From JANQPX01 sp965204405 (lineage in GTDB: Bacteria; Pseudomonadota; Alphaproteobacteria; Geminicoccales; Geminicoccaceae), in contig CBDBEN010000004.1 of assembly GCA_965204405.1 (NCBI GenBank), forward strand, positions 496,001 to 560,000: a DNA stretch of 64,000 nucleotides, read 5' to 3'. Made by a program: the position numbers and the translations under genes. The notes beneath the pieces are model-generated. The model did not search any database and was not told where the DNA came from. It saw only the letters and a program-made list of their open reading frames with translations. Position 1 is the first letter of the stretch, and every line of letters starts with the position of its first letter. This document shows positions 44,018 through 53,429 of this stretch, piece after piece.

Positions 44018-44123
44018 CACCTGGGCAGCCGTTTACTCAGGTCAGCGATGTGACTTCCTTTCGGATCCTCTTAAACAGGCCGCATACCGTCAATTTTGGC
44101 GACGGCAGAGGAAGCCACATGAC

Positions 44124-44762
44124 GTGGTCAAGCCACCAGCTTCGGAGGATCCCACCATCTTTGATGCCAAGCTCAGGCCTCTGATCGACGGCCCTCTCGA
44201 CCGGATCGCCCACCGGCTTCTCGCCCTGGGCTGGAGCGCTGATCGGATGACGATATGCGGTTTCGTCATCGGCCTTCTGGCCATCCCGGCGATCGCACTT
44301 GAGGCCTATCCAGCGGGTTTGGCCCTGGTCCTTCTGAACCGCCTGGCCGACGGCCTAGACGGTGCCATCGCACGCTTGAGCGAAAAAACCGACCGGGGCG
44401 GCTTTCTCGACATCACCCTCGATTTCATCTTCTATTCCAGCATTCCCTTTGCCTTCGCCCTCGCAGATCCAGAGAGCAACGCCCTGGCCGCAGCCTTTCT
44501 GATCTTCAGCTTCATCGGCACGGGATGCTCATTTCTGGCCTATGCGATCATGGCGGAGAAGCGTGGCATCACCACCGATATCCGCGGTCAGAAATCCCTC
44601 TATTATCTGGGCGGTCTTACCGAGGGAACCGAGACGATCCTGCTATTCGTGCTTTTTTGTCTCTTTCCCGACTGGTTTCCGATCTTAGCCATCGGTTTCG
44701 GCTGCCTTTGCTGGATCACAACGGCAACAAGAGTGCATGCGGGCTGGCGCAGTTTCAGCTAG
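44124..44762 (+). CDS. CDP-alcohol phosphatidyltransferase family protein of unknown alcohol
   Basis: 212 residues from a GTG at 44124 with AGAGGAAG upstream. The catalytic signature is complete in DGLDGAIARLSEKTDRGGFL, then DITLDF. Several membrane helices and the C-terminal GQKSLYYLGGLTEGTETIL are present. It is a different subfamily from the neighbouring PssA and is not clearly PgsA. The acceptor alcohol is unknown; a YnjF-like assignment is possible. Confidence 0.88.
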   Translation: MVKPPASEDPTIFDAKLRPLIDGPLDRIAHRLLALGWSADRMTICGFVIGLLAIPAIALEAYPAGLALVLLNRLADGLDGAIARLSEKTDRGGFLDITLDFIFYSSIPFAFALADPESNALAAAFLIFSFIGTGCSFLAYAIMAEKRGITTDIRGQKSLYYLGGLTEGTETILLFVLFCLFPDWFPILAIGFGCLCWITTATRVHAGWRSFS

Positions 44763-45149
44763 CGCCATTCCGGGCCAAGCCGATCCAGCCCTCTTCCCCG
44801 CCCCCCCCAACGTACCGACCATATCGGGTGATTGGGCGGGGAAGAGGGCTGGCACTGCGTAAACCTCAACCGGAAACGCTCTAGCGCGGTATGACCACAT
44901 TATTCGGTTCCCACAGTGCTCTGAATTCGACGTTCGGTCGATCTCACCAGCTTAACCTTCTGCTAACCCGGCCATGGTAGACCTTGGTCCATGCGACCGT
45001 GGGAGTCTGCCCGCCAGCCAAAGAATGAGGGCGATGCTCGGATTCTCAGGATCCCATGGACCAGAATGCCGATACTGGTGGAAAAAGGTTAACTCTTTGC
45101 TAATGCCGCTCCGGAACCGGTGTTCTCAATATCGGCAGCAGCGTCAGCT
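44763..45149. other. Convergent intergenic region with inverted repeat and CtrA-like words
   Basis: No gene seen. The region holds the long inverted repeat listed separately. Two words of form TTAA-N7-CTAA occur at 44952-44966 and 45089-45103; these resemble CtrA boxes (TTAA-N7-TTAA) but lie between two convergent genes, where a promoter is not expected, so they may be chance. Confidence 0.35.
44785..44852. repeat. Perfect 19-bp inverted repeat, possible transcription terminator
   Basis: CCAGCCCTCTTCCCCGCCC at 44785-44803 is exactly complementary to 44834-44852, with a 30-nt loop. It begins 22 bp after the stop of the CDP-alcohol transferase gene and lies between convergent genes, so a bidirectional barrier to transcription is plausible. 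There is no T-run on either side, which is unusual for an intrinsic terminator; a repeat-family element is the alternative. Confidence 0.7.
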
Positions 45150-46763
45150 TCAGTCATCGGCGGGCTGAGACACCCGCAAGTCCCCTCTCTTGATCTTGCC
45201 GGTCGCGGTCAGCGGCAGCTGGTCCATGAACTCGATATGCCTTGGATATTCATGCGCGGCGAGACGGGTTTTGACGAAAGTCTGAATCTCGTCCTTCAAA
45301 TCATCGCTGGGCTCACAGCCCTGGAGCACGATACAGGCCTTGATCGCCTCTCCCCGGATCTCATCGGGGACACCAATGACCGCTGCCATCGCGACCGCCG
45401 GATGTTGTGCCAGGCAGTCTTCGACTTCCGCGGGGCCGATGCGGTAGCCGGCGGTGCTGATGACATCGTCGGCCCGACCGAGATAGGTCAGATAGCCCTC
45501 CTGGTCGGCGACGCCGAGATCGCCGGTCAAGAGCCAATCGCCCCGGAACTTATCGCGGGTAGCCTCTTCATTGTTCCAATAGCCGAGGAACATCACGGGA
45601 TCCGGGCGCAGCACCGCGATCTCGCCGTGCTCGCCTGGCGCACAGCACCTACCGGCTTCGTCGATGATCCCCACCTCGTGACCGGGAATAGGGCGCCCCA
45701 TGCTGCCGGAATGGAGCGGCATGACTTCGGCGTTGTTTCCCACCAGCAAATTGGCTTCCGTCTGACCGTAGAACTCGTTGATGGTGAGATCGAAGGTCGA
45801 TCGGCCCCATTCGATCACATCGTCACCAAGCTTTTCGCCACCGCTTGCCAGGCTGCGCAGATAAAGATTGGCAGTGTCGACCCCAGCCTGACGAAGCAGG
45901 CGAAGGGCGGTCGGTGGCAAGAAGACGTTCTTGATATCGAAACGCCGCATCAGATCGATAGCTGCCGCCGGGTCGAACTTGCCGTTCCGGCTGGCCACCA
46001 CAGGAACGCCGAAATAGAGGCTCGGCATCAGCACGTCGAACAGACCGCCGATCCAGGCCCAGTCCGCCGGCGTCCAGAAGCGGTCTTGCGGCTTCGGAAA
46101 GAACCCGTGGGGCCATTGAACGCCAGGCAAATGACCGAGCAACACACGATGAGCATGAAGGGCACCCTTGGGCGGGCCCGTGGTGCCCGATGTATAGATG
46201 ATGACCGCGGGATCGTCCGCCCTGGTAGGCGCGGCCTCGAACATGTCCGAGGCGTTGGCCGTCAGCGCCCCAAGGTGAAGACTGCCGGCCGCCGGTTCGG
46301 TCGAAAGAACAAGCCTGAGATCGGGCAGATCATCTCTAATAGCGGAAATTTTTTCCACACCGGCGGGATCGGTAATCAGGGCGCGCATCCCGCTATCGCT
46401 GAGGCGATAGGCAAGCGCATCGGGACCGAACAGGCTAAAGAGCGGCACGGCGATCGCGCCGAGCTTGTAGATCGCGAGATGGGCGATCAAGGTTTCGACC
46501 CGTTGCCCCAAGAGGATACCAATCCGATCGCCTGAGCCGATCCCCTTGGCCCGAAGTCCGTTGGCCAGGCGGTTGGAGGCAGACTTCAGGTCATCAAAAC
46601 TGTGATGCGTGACCGCATCTTTGTCATGCACTTCAATCAGCGCCAGCCGCCGGCTACCGTCCGCGTGGCGATCGCATACCCCCGTCGCGATGTTGAACTG
46701 TTCGGGAATGGCCCAAGCGAACCTGCTACGAAGATCCTGATAGTCCGTTCCAACGGGTAACAT
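45150..46763 (-). CDS. Acyl-CoA synthetase of the acetyl/medium-chain type
   Basis: 537 residues from the ATG at 46763, preceded by GGAGAG. ANL-superfamily motifs: P-loop VIIYTSGTTGPPKGALHAH near residue 175, NEFYGQTEANLLVGN, GDWLLTGDLGVADQEGYL, and DDVISTAGYRIGPAEVEDCL. The C-terminal catalytic Lys lies in PLTATGKIKRGDL. The family (AcsA-like, medium-chain) activates short or medium carboxylates with ATP and CoA. It stands alone; exact substrate is unknown. Confidence 0.9.
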   Translation of the reverse strand: MLPVGTDYQDLRSRFAWAIPEQFNIATGVCDRHADGSRRLALIEVHDKDAVTHHSFDDLKSASNRLANGLRAKGIGSGDRIGILLGQRVETLIAHLAIYKLGAIAVPLFSLFGPDALAYRLSDSGMRALITDPAGVEKISAIRDDLPDLRLVLSTEPAAGSLHLGALTANASDMFEAAPTRADDPAVIIYTSGTTGPPKGALHAHRVLLGHLPGVQWPHGFFPKPQDRFWTPADWAWIGGLFDVLMPSLYFGVPVVASRNGKFDPAAAIDLMRRFDIKNVFLPPTALRLLRQAGVDTANLYLRSLASGGEKLGDDVIEWGRSTFDLTINEFYGQTEANLLVGNNAEVMPLHSGSMGRPIPGHEVGIIDEAGRCCAPGEHGEIAVLRPDPVMFLGYWNNEEATRDKFRGDWLLTGDLGVADQEGYLTYLGRADDVISTAGYRIGPAEVEDCLAQHPAVAMAAVIGVPDEIRGEAIKACIVLQGCEPSDDLKDEIQTFVKTRLAAHEYPRHIEFMDQLPLTATGKIKRGDLRVSQPADD

Positions 46764-47102
46764 CGACTCTCCAGCAGTTGACCTCGATAATATTGCAAAC
46801 CACCAGAAACCCAAGATCCGTGAATCTTATTCTCCGATCATATGGGAAGCATGTTATCCAAACGAGCCACGATGTATCATGCGCCCATTCGATCCTGGGC
46901 GGAAGTGACCCCGTTGGTGACGATAATTTGGCCCGAGCTTGATCGCTTGGGGTTGCTGGCCGTCAAGAAACCGTTGTAAATCATTGCGCGCAATTCAAAG
47001 AAACATTTGCGATCTATTGGCGAATTTCGATGAGCGGCCGATGTCGAAGGCTGAACATGACGACCGACATCGGAACACTTGCACCTTGGATTGAGGAGCC
47101 TC
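46764..47102. other. Divergent intergenic region before gmd
   Basis: No gene seen. It must contain promoters for the acyl-CoA synthetase (minus) and the gmd-fcl genes (plus). A GAGGAG ribosome site lies just before the gmd start. No strong palindrome is evident. Confidence 0.4.
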
Positions 47103-48167
47103 ATGGCGGATAAGATTGCTCTGATTACAGGTGTCACCGGACAGGACGGTGCCTATCTTGCACGATTGCTGCTGGACAAGGGCTATGTCGTCCATGGGGT
47201 GAAACGGCGCTCGTCATCCTTCAACACCGGTCGTGTCGACCAGCTCTATGTCGATCCTCATGAAGCCGAAACACGGTTTTTCCTGCATCACGGCGACCTG
47301 ACGGATGCCACCAACCTCATTAGACTGATCCAGGAAACGCGGCCGACGGAGATCTACAACCTGGCGGCGCAAAGCCATGTGCAGGTGAGCTTCGAGACGG
47401 CCGAATATACCGCCAATGCCGATGGCCTTGGCACGCTCCGGCTTTTGGAAGGCATCCGCATTCTCAAGATGGGCGACCGTGTGCGCTTCTATCAGGCCTC
47501 CACATCGGAGCTGTATGGGAAAGTCCAGGAGACCCCGCAGCGCGAGACCACGCCGTTTTATCCCAGGAGTCCCTATGCCGCCGCCAAGCTGTACGGCTAT
47601 TGGATCACGGTGAACTACCGGGAGGCCTATGGCTATCATGCCTCCAACGGCATCCTGTTCAATCACGAAAGCCCGATGCGCGGCGAGACCTTCGTCACCC
47701 GAAAGATCTCCCGCGCAGTCGCGGCGATCGAGCTCGGTCTGCAAAAGAAACTCTATATCGGCAATCTCGACGCCAAACGAGACTGGGGACATGCTCGGGA
47801 TTATGTCGAGGGCATGTGGCGGATCTTGCAGCAGGACGAACCAGACGACTACGTCCTTGCCACGGGGGAAATGCATTCGGTCAGAGAATTCATCGAGCTT
47901 GCGTTTCGCTGCGTCGGGCGCGAGATTGTCTGGAAGGGAAAGGGCGTCGACGAAGTTGGTGTCGACAAGCGCTCTGGTGCCGAATTGATCCGGATCGATC
48001 CCAAATATTTCAGGCCTACCGAGGTCGATCTGCTTCTTGGTGATCCCTCCAAAGCCATGAGCAAGCTCGGCTGGCAGCATCAGACCAGCTTTACCGATCT
48101 GGTCAAGGAAATGGTCGAGACCGACCTCGTGGCCGTGAAAAAGGAGGGTTGTCATCACCACGATTGA
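47103..48167 (+). CDS. gmd: GDP-mannose 4,6-dehydratase
   Basis: 354 residues from the ATG at 47103 with GAGGAG upstream. Extended SDR: ALITGVTGQDGAYLARLLL binds NADP, and YPRSPYAAAKLYGYW holds the Tyr-x3-Lys. FNHESPMRGETFVTRKI and VEGMWRILQQDEPDDYVLAT are GMD signatures. It converts GDP-mannose to GDP-4-keto-6-deoxymannose, used by the next gene. Length normal. Confidence 0.96.
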   Translation: MADKIALITGVTGQDGAYLARLLLDKGYVVHGVKRRSSSFNTGRVDQLYVDPHEAETRFFLHHGDLTDATNLIRLIQETRPTEIYNLAAQSHVQVSFETAEYTANADGLGTLRLLEGIRILKMGDRVRFYQASTSELYGKVQETPQRETTPFYPRSPYAAAKLYGYWITVNYREAYGYHASNGILFNHESPMRGETFVTRKISRAVAAIELGLQKKLYIGNLDAKRDWGHARDYVEGMWRILQQDEPDDYVLATGEMHSVREFIELAFRCVGREIVWKGKGVDEVGVDKRSGAELIRIDPKYFRPTEVDLLLGDPSKAMSKLGWQHQTSFTDLVKEMVETDLVAVKKEGCHHHD

Positions 48168-48219
48168 CCACGAACATGGCGGGGTCTCCGGCCGGCATTG
48201 ATCAAGGACCGCAACATCG

Positions 48220-49179
48220 ATGAGTGCAGCAGAACAGTTCTCAATCCGGGGAAAACGGGTATGGGTGGCCGGGCATCGGGGCATGGTCGGCAGTGCGCTT
48301 GTGCGAAGGCTTGCAGACGAGGACTGCACGATTATCACGGCATCACGGGAGGCCTGCGATCTGACCCGCCAGGATCAGGTCGAGACATGGCTGAAAAAAG
48401 AACGTCCTGACGTAGCGCTGATCGCGGCGGCCAAGGTCGGCGGTATTCTCGCCAATGATCAGCATCCGGCAACGTTTCTCTACGATAACCTGATGATCGA
48501 AGCGAACGTCATCCATGCCTGTTTCCAGACCGGCGTAGCAAAGCTGCTGTTTCTCGGCTCGAGCTGCATCTATCCGAAACTGGCCCCTCAGCCGATGCCG
48601 GAAGAGTGCCTGCTCGAAGGCGCGCTTGAGCCGACCAATCAATGGTACGCCATTGCCAAGATCGCCGGCATCAAGCTCTGCCAGGCTTATCGGCGCCAAT
48701 ATGGCGCTGACTTCATCAGCGCCATGCCGACCAACCTCTATGGCCCCGGCGACAATTTCGATCTGCTTTCAAGTCATGTTGCCCCCGCCCTGATTGCCAA
48801 GATGCATCAGGCCAAGGTCAGCGGAGCCGCCGATGTCGAGATATGGGGAAGCGGCAAACCGAGACGCGAGTTTCTCCATGTCGATGATGTGGCGGATGCC
48901 AGCATCCACCTGCTGAAGGTCTATAGCGACGAGCTGCACGTCAATATCGGCTGCGGCGAGGACCTGTCGATCAGTGAGCTTGCAGACCTGATCCGCCGCA
49001 TCGTCGGTTTTGAGGGAAGCCTTCGCTACAACACATCGCGGCCGGACGGCACGCCTCGCAAGCTGCTCGACGTCAGCCGGCTGAAAGCACTGGGTTGGGA
49101 GCCAAGGATCGGACTTGAGGAAGGCTTGCGCGACGCCTATCGCTGGTTTCAGGATCAAGGGACAGATCAAGCGGCCTGA
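48220..49179 (+). CDS. fcl: GDP-L-fucose synthase
   Basis: 319 residues. Extended SDR with VAGHRGMVGSALVRRLAD and active-site region FLGSSCIYPKLAPQPM plus NQWYAIAKIAGIKLCQAYR. It epimerises and reduces GDP-4-keto-6-deoxymannose to GDP-L-fucose, completing the pathway begun by gmd 52 bp upstream. The product would feed an exopolysaccharide or O-antigen; the initiating transferase gene follows. Confidence 0.95.
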   Translation: MSAAEQFSIRGKRVWVAGHRGMVGSALVRRLADEDCTIITASREACDLTRQDQVETWLKKERPDVALIAAAKVGGILANDQHPATFLYDNLMIEANVIHACFQTGVAKLLFLGSSCIYPKLAPQPMPEECLLEGALEPTNQWYAIAKIAGIKLCQAYRRQYGADFISAMPTNLYGPGDNFDLLSSHVAPALIAKMHQAKVSGAADVEIWGSGKPRREFLHVDDVADASIHLLKVYSDELHVNIGCGEDLSISELADLIRRIVGFEGSLRYNTSRPDGTPRKLLDVSRLKALGWEPRIGLEEGLRDAYRWFQDQGTDQAA

Positions 49180-49405
49180 ACGGCTTCGCCATCATCCGAT
49201 CGAGGTGCAGCATCGTCGCCCGGCACCTTCGCCTGGACATCGAGCAGATCCCGGCCTCTCGCCAATTTGTATAGATCAACCCCAAGGCGCCTGAGATGCC
49301 GAAATGTTTATTAAATAATAACTTGCCAATAGCTGCCCGCTAACGTTATCTGCATGAGGCTTATGATGCGCCGGCCCTATTCAACCATCGCGATAATGGC
49401 CTTGC

Positions 49406-50893
49406 ATGGAAATCGCAGCAGCAACCAGCGTTCGACTCAAGACCAAACCGCGGCGCAAGCTTCGCGAGACATGGCTGCTCGTCGGGCTCGATCTTTTGGT
49501 AATCTATGCCTGCTTTGCTATCGGCAGAAGCACGAATTGGGTGGTGAACGGGCTGACATTCGAAGAGGCCATGTTCGGATGGCAGACGGACTACGGCGCA
49601 ACCCGCGCCTTGATAGCGCTCGCATTGGGTATCGCTTGCCTGATCAGCTTCGAGCGTCTCGGCCACTACGATCGGCGGCGACCCTTTTGGCAGGAACTAG
49701 GTGATATTTTTGGTGTCGTCGTGACCATGGCGATCCTTGATGCCGCCTTGGTGTTTTTGACCAAGTCCAATTTCTCCAGGCTCTGGTGGGGCGCTAGCTG
49801 GAGCCTGGTTGCGATCCTGGTGCCGACGGTACGCTACGCCGTCAAGCATTTCCTCATGTCGAAGGGCGCCTGGCTCCGCCCGACCGTCATCGTCGGTGTT
49901 GGCCCGAACGCGCTGGACACTGCCCTTGCCTTGGAAAGCGAACCCTTGCTGGGCTTCAATGTCGTAGCCTTCATCCAGCCGTCCAACCGGAATACGGAGA
50001 CACCGGGCTCCATCGACATTGGCGCAAAAACGCTGCCAGTCCTGCCGTCAGCCCCTTTTCCGGACCTTCTCCCTTCCCATTTGGGACGGCCTCATGTCGT
50101 GGTTGCCATGGCCATGGAGGAGATGGTGTCTCATACCGCTTTTGTGGAGCGCCTGAGCCTCTGCTACAGCGATGTCGACATCGTTTCGCCCATGCGCGGC
50201 CTGCCGCTTGCCGGCACGCGCGTCACCCATTTCTTCACCCATGATGTTCTGGCCCTCCGCCTCTATAACAATCTGTCCCGCCCCTGGCCGCGACGGATCA
50301 AACGGTGCTTTGACCTCGTCGTCGGTTGCGGACTGCTGCTGCTGACGGCGCCGCTCTTTGCCCTGATCGGCTGGCGCCTGGCCAGGAAGGGCGGCCCCGT
50401 ATTTTTTGGCCACACCCGTATCGGCAAGGGCGGTCGGCGGTTTAAATGTCTGAAGTTCCGAACCATGGTCCCCAATGCCGATCAGGTGTTGGACGACTAT
50501 CTCGAAGCGCATCCGGAGCTAAGAGACGAATGGCAGGAAAACCGGAAGCTCCGGCACGATCCGAGAATTACCCGCATGGGCCGCTGGCTCCGCCGCACGT
50601 CGCTCGACGAGCTTCCGCAATTGATCAATGTCATCAGAGGCCAGATGAGCCTGGTCGGCCCAAGGCCTGTGGTAGCCGACGAGCTGGAGTTCTATGGCGA
50701 TAATCTTTTCTATTACGTGGAAAGCAAGCCAGGCCTCACAGGGCTTTGGCAAGTCAGCGGCCGCAGCGACGTCACCTACCGGCAACGTGTTCATCTGGAT
50801 AGTTGGTACGTCCGGAATTGGTCGCTGTGGTGTGATCTCGTCATCCTGATCAAGACACCAAAAGCTGTCTTCAGGGGTTTCGGCGCTTATTGA
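49406..50893 (+). CDS. Undecaprenyl-phosphate sugar phosphotransferase, WbaP type
   Basis: 495 residues. Four or five N-terminal membrane helices (about residues 20-155), a central CoA-binding-like soluble region, then a fifth membrane segment (CGLLLLTAPLFALIGW) and the bacterial sugar transferase domain from about residue 300. Catalytic stretches are FKCLKFRTMVPNAD, RTSLDELPQLINVIRGQMSL and VGPRPV. It transfers a hexose-1-phosphate to the lipid carrier, the first step of exopolysaccharide assembly. Galactose or glucose cannot be decided. Confidence 0.93.
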   Translation: MEIAAATSVRLKTKPRRKLRETWLLVGLDLLVIYACFAIGRSTNWVVNGLTFEEAMFGWQTDYGATRALIALALGIACLISFERLGHYDRRRPFWQELGDIFGVVVTMAILDAALVFLTKSNFSRLWWGASWSLVAILVPTVRYAVKHFLMSKGAWLRPTVIVGVGPNALDTALALESEPLLGFNVVAFIQPSNRNTETPGSIDIGAKTLPVLPSAPFPDLLPSHLGRPHVVVAMAMEEMVSHTAFVERLSLCYSDVDIVSPMRGLPLAGTRVTHFFTHDVLALRLYNNLSRPWPRRIKRCFDLVVGCGLLLLTAPLFALIGWRLARKGGPVFFGHTRIGKGGRRFKCLKFRTMVPNADQVLDDYLEAHPELRDEWQENRKLRHDPRITRMGRWLRRTSLDELPQLINVIRGQMSLVGPRPVVADELEFYGDNLFYYVESKPGLTGLWQVSGRSDVTYRQRVHLDSWYVRNWSLWCDLVILIKTPKAVFRGFGAY

Positions 50894-51177
50894 TCATCCG
50901 ATTGCCAACCGGTCCGGGCCCGATTGGCATTGGGGGCGATGTACGACTTGGAACTGACTGGCTGGCCATTCGTCTCGCCTGTTAAGCATGCATAAACTGC
51001 CCCTCATCGCGAAAGTTCATGTATATCGATCCTGGTCATCAGTCGGTCTCCGGTGCGACTATCCGCGGAATCGATGGTGATTGAAGAATTGGACCATATC
51101 CAAGTATGATGCTGCCCGATGTGGAAGCTGCCAGCGGCGATGTCATGATAGGGTCGTCGGAGAGGATTCGAAATTGA

Positions 51178-53082
51178 GTGGTTGAGGACTTGGACAAACC
51201 CAACATCAATAGAGATCTCGAAGAGGGTCCAGCCAAGCGGGGGGTCCTTGCGCAGGCATTAGCCCGGCTCGAAGGCTTGGTGCGGCGCCTTCGCGGATCC
51301 GATGAGCTTGTCGCCCAGCCACAGCCGGATGTCATCCTGCCCAGGCCTTATCCCTGGGAAGCGCAATACCCGCCGGAGATAAGCTGGGATCAGGATTTCG
51401 AGGCCCTGCCGCTCTATGCTCTTCTCGACGAAGCGGTTCAAACCTATGGCGAGCGGCCATGCCTTGATTTCCTGGGTCGCAAATCGACCTACAAGGAAGT
51501 CGGCCAGATGGTCGACCGGGCCGCCAAGGGATTCCAGGAACTGGGTGTCGAGAAAGGCGTGCGCGTCGGGCTGTTCCTGCCCAACTGCCCCTATTACGTG
51601 ATCTCGTTCTTCGCGATCCTCAAAGCCGGCGGCACGGTGGTCAATTTCAACCCGCTCTATGCCGAGCGGGAGATCGCCCGGCAGATCGAGGACTCCAAGA
51701 CCAAGATCATGGTCACCCTCAATATCAGGGGGATGTATCCGAAGGCCGCCGCGAGACTTGAGGACACTTGTCTGGAAAAGGTCGTCGTCGGTTCTATGGG
51801 CGGGCTCCTGCCCTGGCGCGAGCGCACCCTGTTCGCGCTGCTGCGCCGAAAGGAGATCGCCGACGTCGCTCATGACGATCAGCACATCACCTTCAAGAAG
51901 CTGACCGCCAATGACGGCAAGGCCGACCCGGTCGACATCGATCCCGAGACTGATATCGCTGTCCAGCAATATACCGGCGGCACCACCGGGCTGCCTAAGG
52001 GTGCCGAGCTCAGCCACGCCGCGCTCTATGCCAACACCCAACAGGTTCGTATCTGGGCAACGGAAGCCGAGGCCGGCAAGGAGCGCGTCGTCGGCGTGCT
52101 GCCGTTGTTTCATGTATTCGGCATGACGGCGGTGATGAATTCGAGTCTGGCCAACGGTTTCGAGATCATCCTCTTGCCGCGTTTTCGCCTGGATCAGCTT
52201 CTGAAGTTGATCGATCAGCAAAAGCCGACGGTAATGCTGGGCGTGCCGACCATGTATTCGGCGATCAATGGTTCAAAGCTGCTCAGTGACTATGACCTCT
52301 CCAGTCTCAAATACTGCATTTCCGGTGGCGCCCCGCTGCCGGGGCCGGTGCAGGAGACCTTCGAACGGCTGACCGGCTGTTCCCTGGTGGAAGGTTACGG
52401 TTTGACCGAGGCGGGACCGGTCTGCACGATCAACCCCTTCCATAGTCCAAGACCGGGATCGGTCGGCCTGCCCTTGCCGGGAACGCTGATCGAGATTACC
52501 GACCTCGATGACCCGGACAGGCGGCTGCCGGTCGGCCAGCGAGGCGAGATCTGCGTGACGGGACCACAGATCATGAAAGGCTACGCCCAGCGGGACGCCG
52601 ATACGTCGGAAGCGCTCCATGGCGGGCGGCTGCATACCGGCGATGTCGGATTCATCGACACTGACGGCTATGTCTATCTGATCGACCGGATCAAAGACCT
52701 GATTCTTTGCGGCGGCTTCAATGTCTACCCGCGGATGGTGGAAGAAGCGATCGAACTCCACAGCGCGGTCGAGGAAGTGACGGTCTGCGGCATCCCCGAT
52801 GCCCATCGCGGTGAAATCGTGAAGGCCTATGTCAAGCTCAAGGACGGCAAGACGCTCACCTCGGGGAAGCTGCGCGCGTTCCTGAAAGACAAGCTTGCCC
52901 CCTTCGAGCAGCCGCGCCAGATCGAATTCAGAGACGAACTCCCGCGCACGCTGATCGGCAAGCCGTCACGCCACGCTTTGATCGTCGAGGAAATGCGCCG
53001 GCTGAACCAGGCCGACAGTCAAGGACCGGGTCCGACCGGCACCTCGGCGCCGGATCAGCCCTCAGCTGTCGTTGACCAGTGA
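51178..53082 (+). CDS. Long-chain fatty-acid-CoA ligase
   Basis: 634 residues from a GTG at 51178; GGAGAGG lies about 12 nt upstream, a little far, so the exact start is uncertain. ANL motifs: QQYTGGTTGLPKGAELSHAA near residue 265, EGYGLTEAGPVCTINP, GGRLHTGDVGFIDTDGYV and GGFNVYPRMVEEAI. The first 60 residues are an extra charged N-terminal extension before PWEAQYPPEI. It activates fatty acids for beta-oxidation or lipid synthesis. An SCP2 lipid-binding gene follows 20 bp downstream, supporting lipid handling. Confidence 0.9.
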   Translation: MVEDLDKPNINRDLEEGPAKRGVLAQALARLEGLVRRLRGSDELVAQPQPDVILPRPYPWEAQYPPEISWDQDFEALPLYALLDEAVQTYGERPCLDFLGRKSTYKEVGQMVDRAAKGFQELGVEKGVRVGLFLPNCPYYVISFFAILKAGGTVVNFNPLYAEREIARQIEDSKTKIMVTLNIRGMYPKAAARLEDTCLEKVVVGSMGGLLPWRERTLFALLRRKEIADVAHDDQHITFKKLTANDGKADPVDIDPETDIAVQQYTGGTTGLPKGAELSHAALYANTQQVRIWATEAEAGKERVVGVLPLFHVFGMTAVMNSSLANGFEIILLPRFRLDQLLKLIDQQKPTVMLGVPTMYSAINGSKLLSDYDLSSLKYCISGGAPLPGPVQETFERLTGCSLVEGYGLTEAGPVCTINPFHSPRPGSVGLPLPGTLIEITDLDDPDRRLPVGQRGEICVTGPQIMKGYAQRDADTSEALHGGRLHTGDVGFIDTDGYVYLIDRIKDLILCGGFNVYPRMVEEAIELHSAVEEVTVCGIPDAHRGEIVKAYVKLKDGKTLTSGKLRAFLKDKLAPFEQPRQIEFRDELPRTLIGKPSRHALIVEEMRRLNQADSQGPGPTGTSAPDQPSAVVDQ

Positions 53083-53102
53083 CATGACTTCAGGATGTTG
53101 AG

Positions 53103-53405
53103 ATGAGTCTCGAAAATCTTACCGATCAAGTCAAAGGCCAGGCACTCCAGCTTTCCTCGCTCGGCTACAAGGTGAAGTTCGATGTCGAGGACGAAGGCGT
53201 CATCCTGATCGACGGCACGGTCAACCCGGCCCTGGTGTCCAACGATGACGACGAGGCTGACTGCACGATTTCACTGAACCCCGGCAACCTCGAAAAACTC
53301 ATCGACGGCGACCTCAGCCCGACCCTTGCCTACACCCTAGGCCAGATCAAAGTCGACGGTTCGCTCGGCGTCGCCATGAAGCTCGCAAGCCTCCTGGAAA
53401 GCTAA
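53103..53405 (+). CDS. SCP2 sterol/lipid-binding domain protein
   Basis: 100 residues forming a single SCP2 domain. DGTVNPALVSNDDDEADCTI and the ending GQIKVDGSLGVAMKLASLLE are the typical SCP2 C-terminal pattern. It probably binds acyl chains or acyl-CoA and cooperates with the acyl-CoA ligase encoded upstream. Confidence 0.9.
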   Translation: MSLENLTDQVKGQALQLSSLGYKVKFDVEDEGVILIDGTVNPALVSNDDDEADCTISLNPGNLEKLIDGDLSPTLAYTLGQIKVDGSLGVAMKLASLLES

Positions 53406-53429
53406 GCAGGCAGCCGCGGGCTGCACCGT

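Noticed and set aside
45120..46535. Long plus-strand open frame antisense to the acyl-CoA synthetase
   Set aside because: The opposite strand encodes all ANL motifs; the plus frame lacks recognisable features and is a high-GC shadow.
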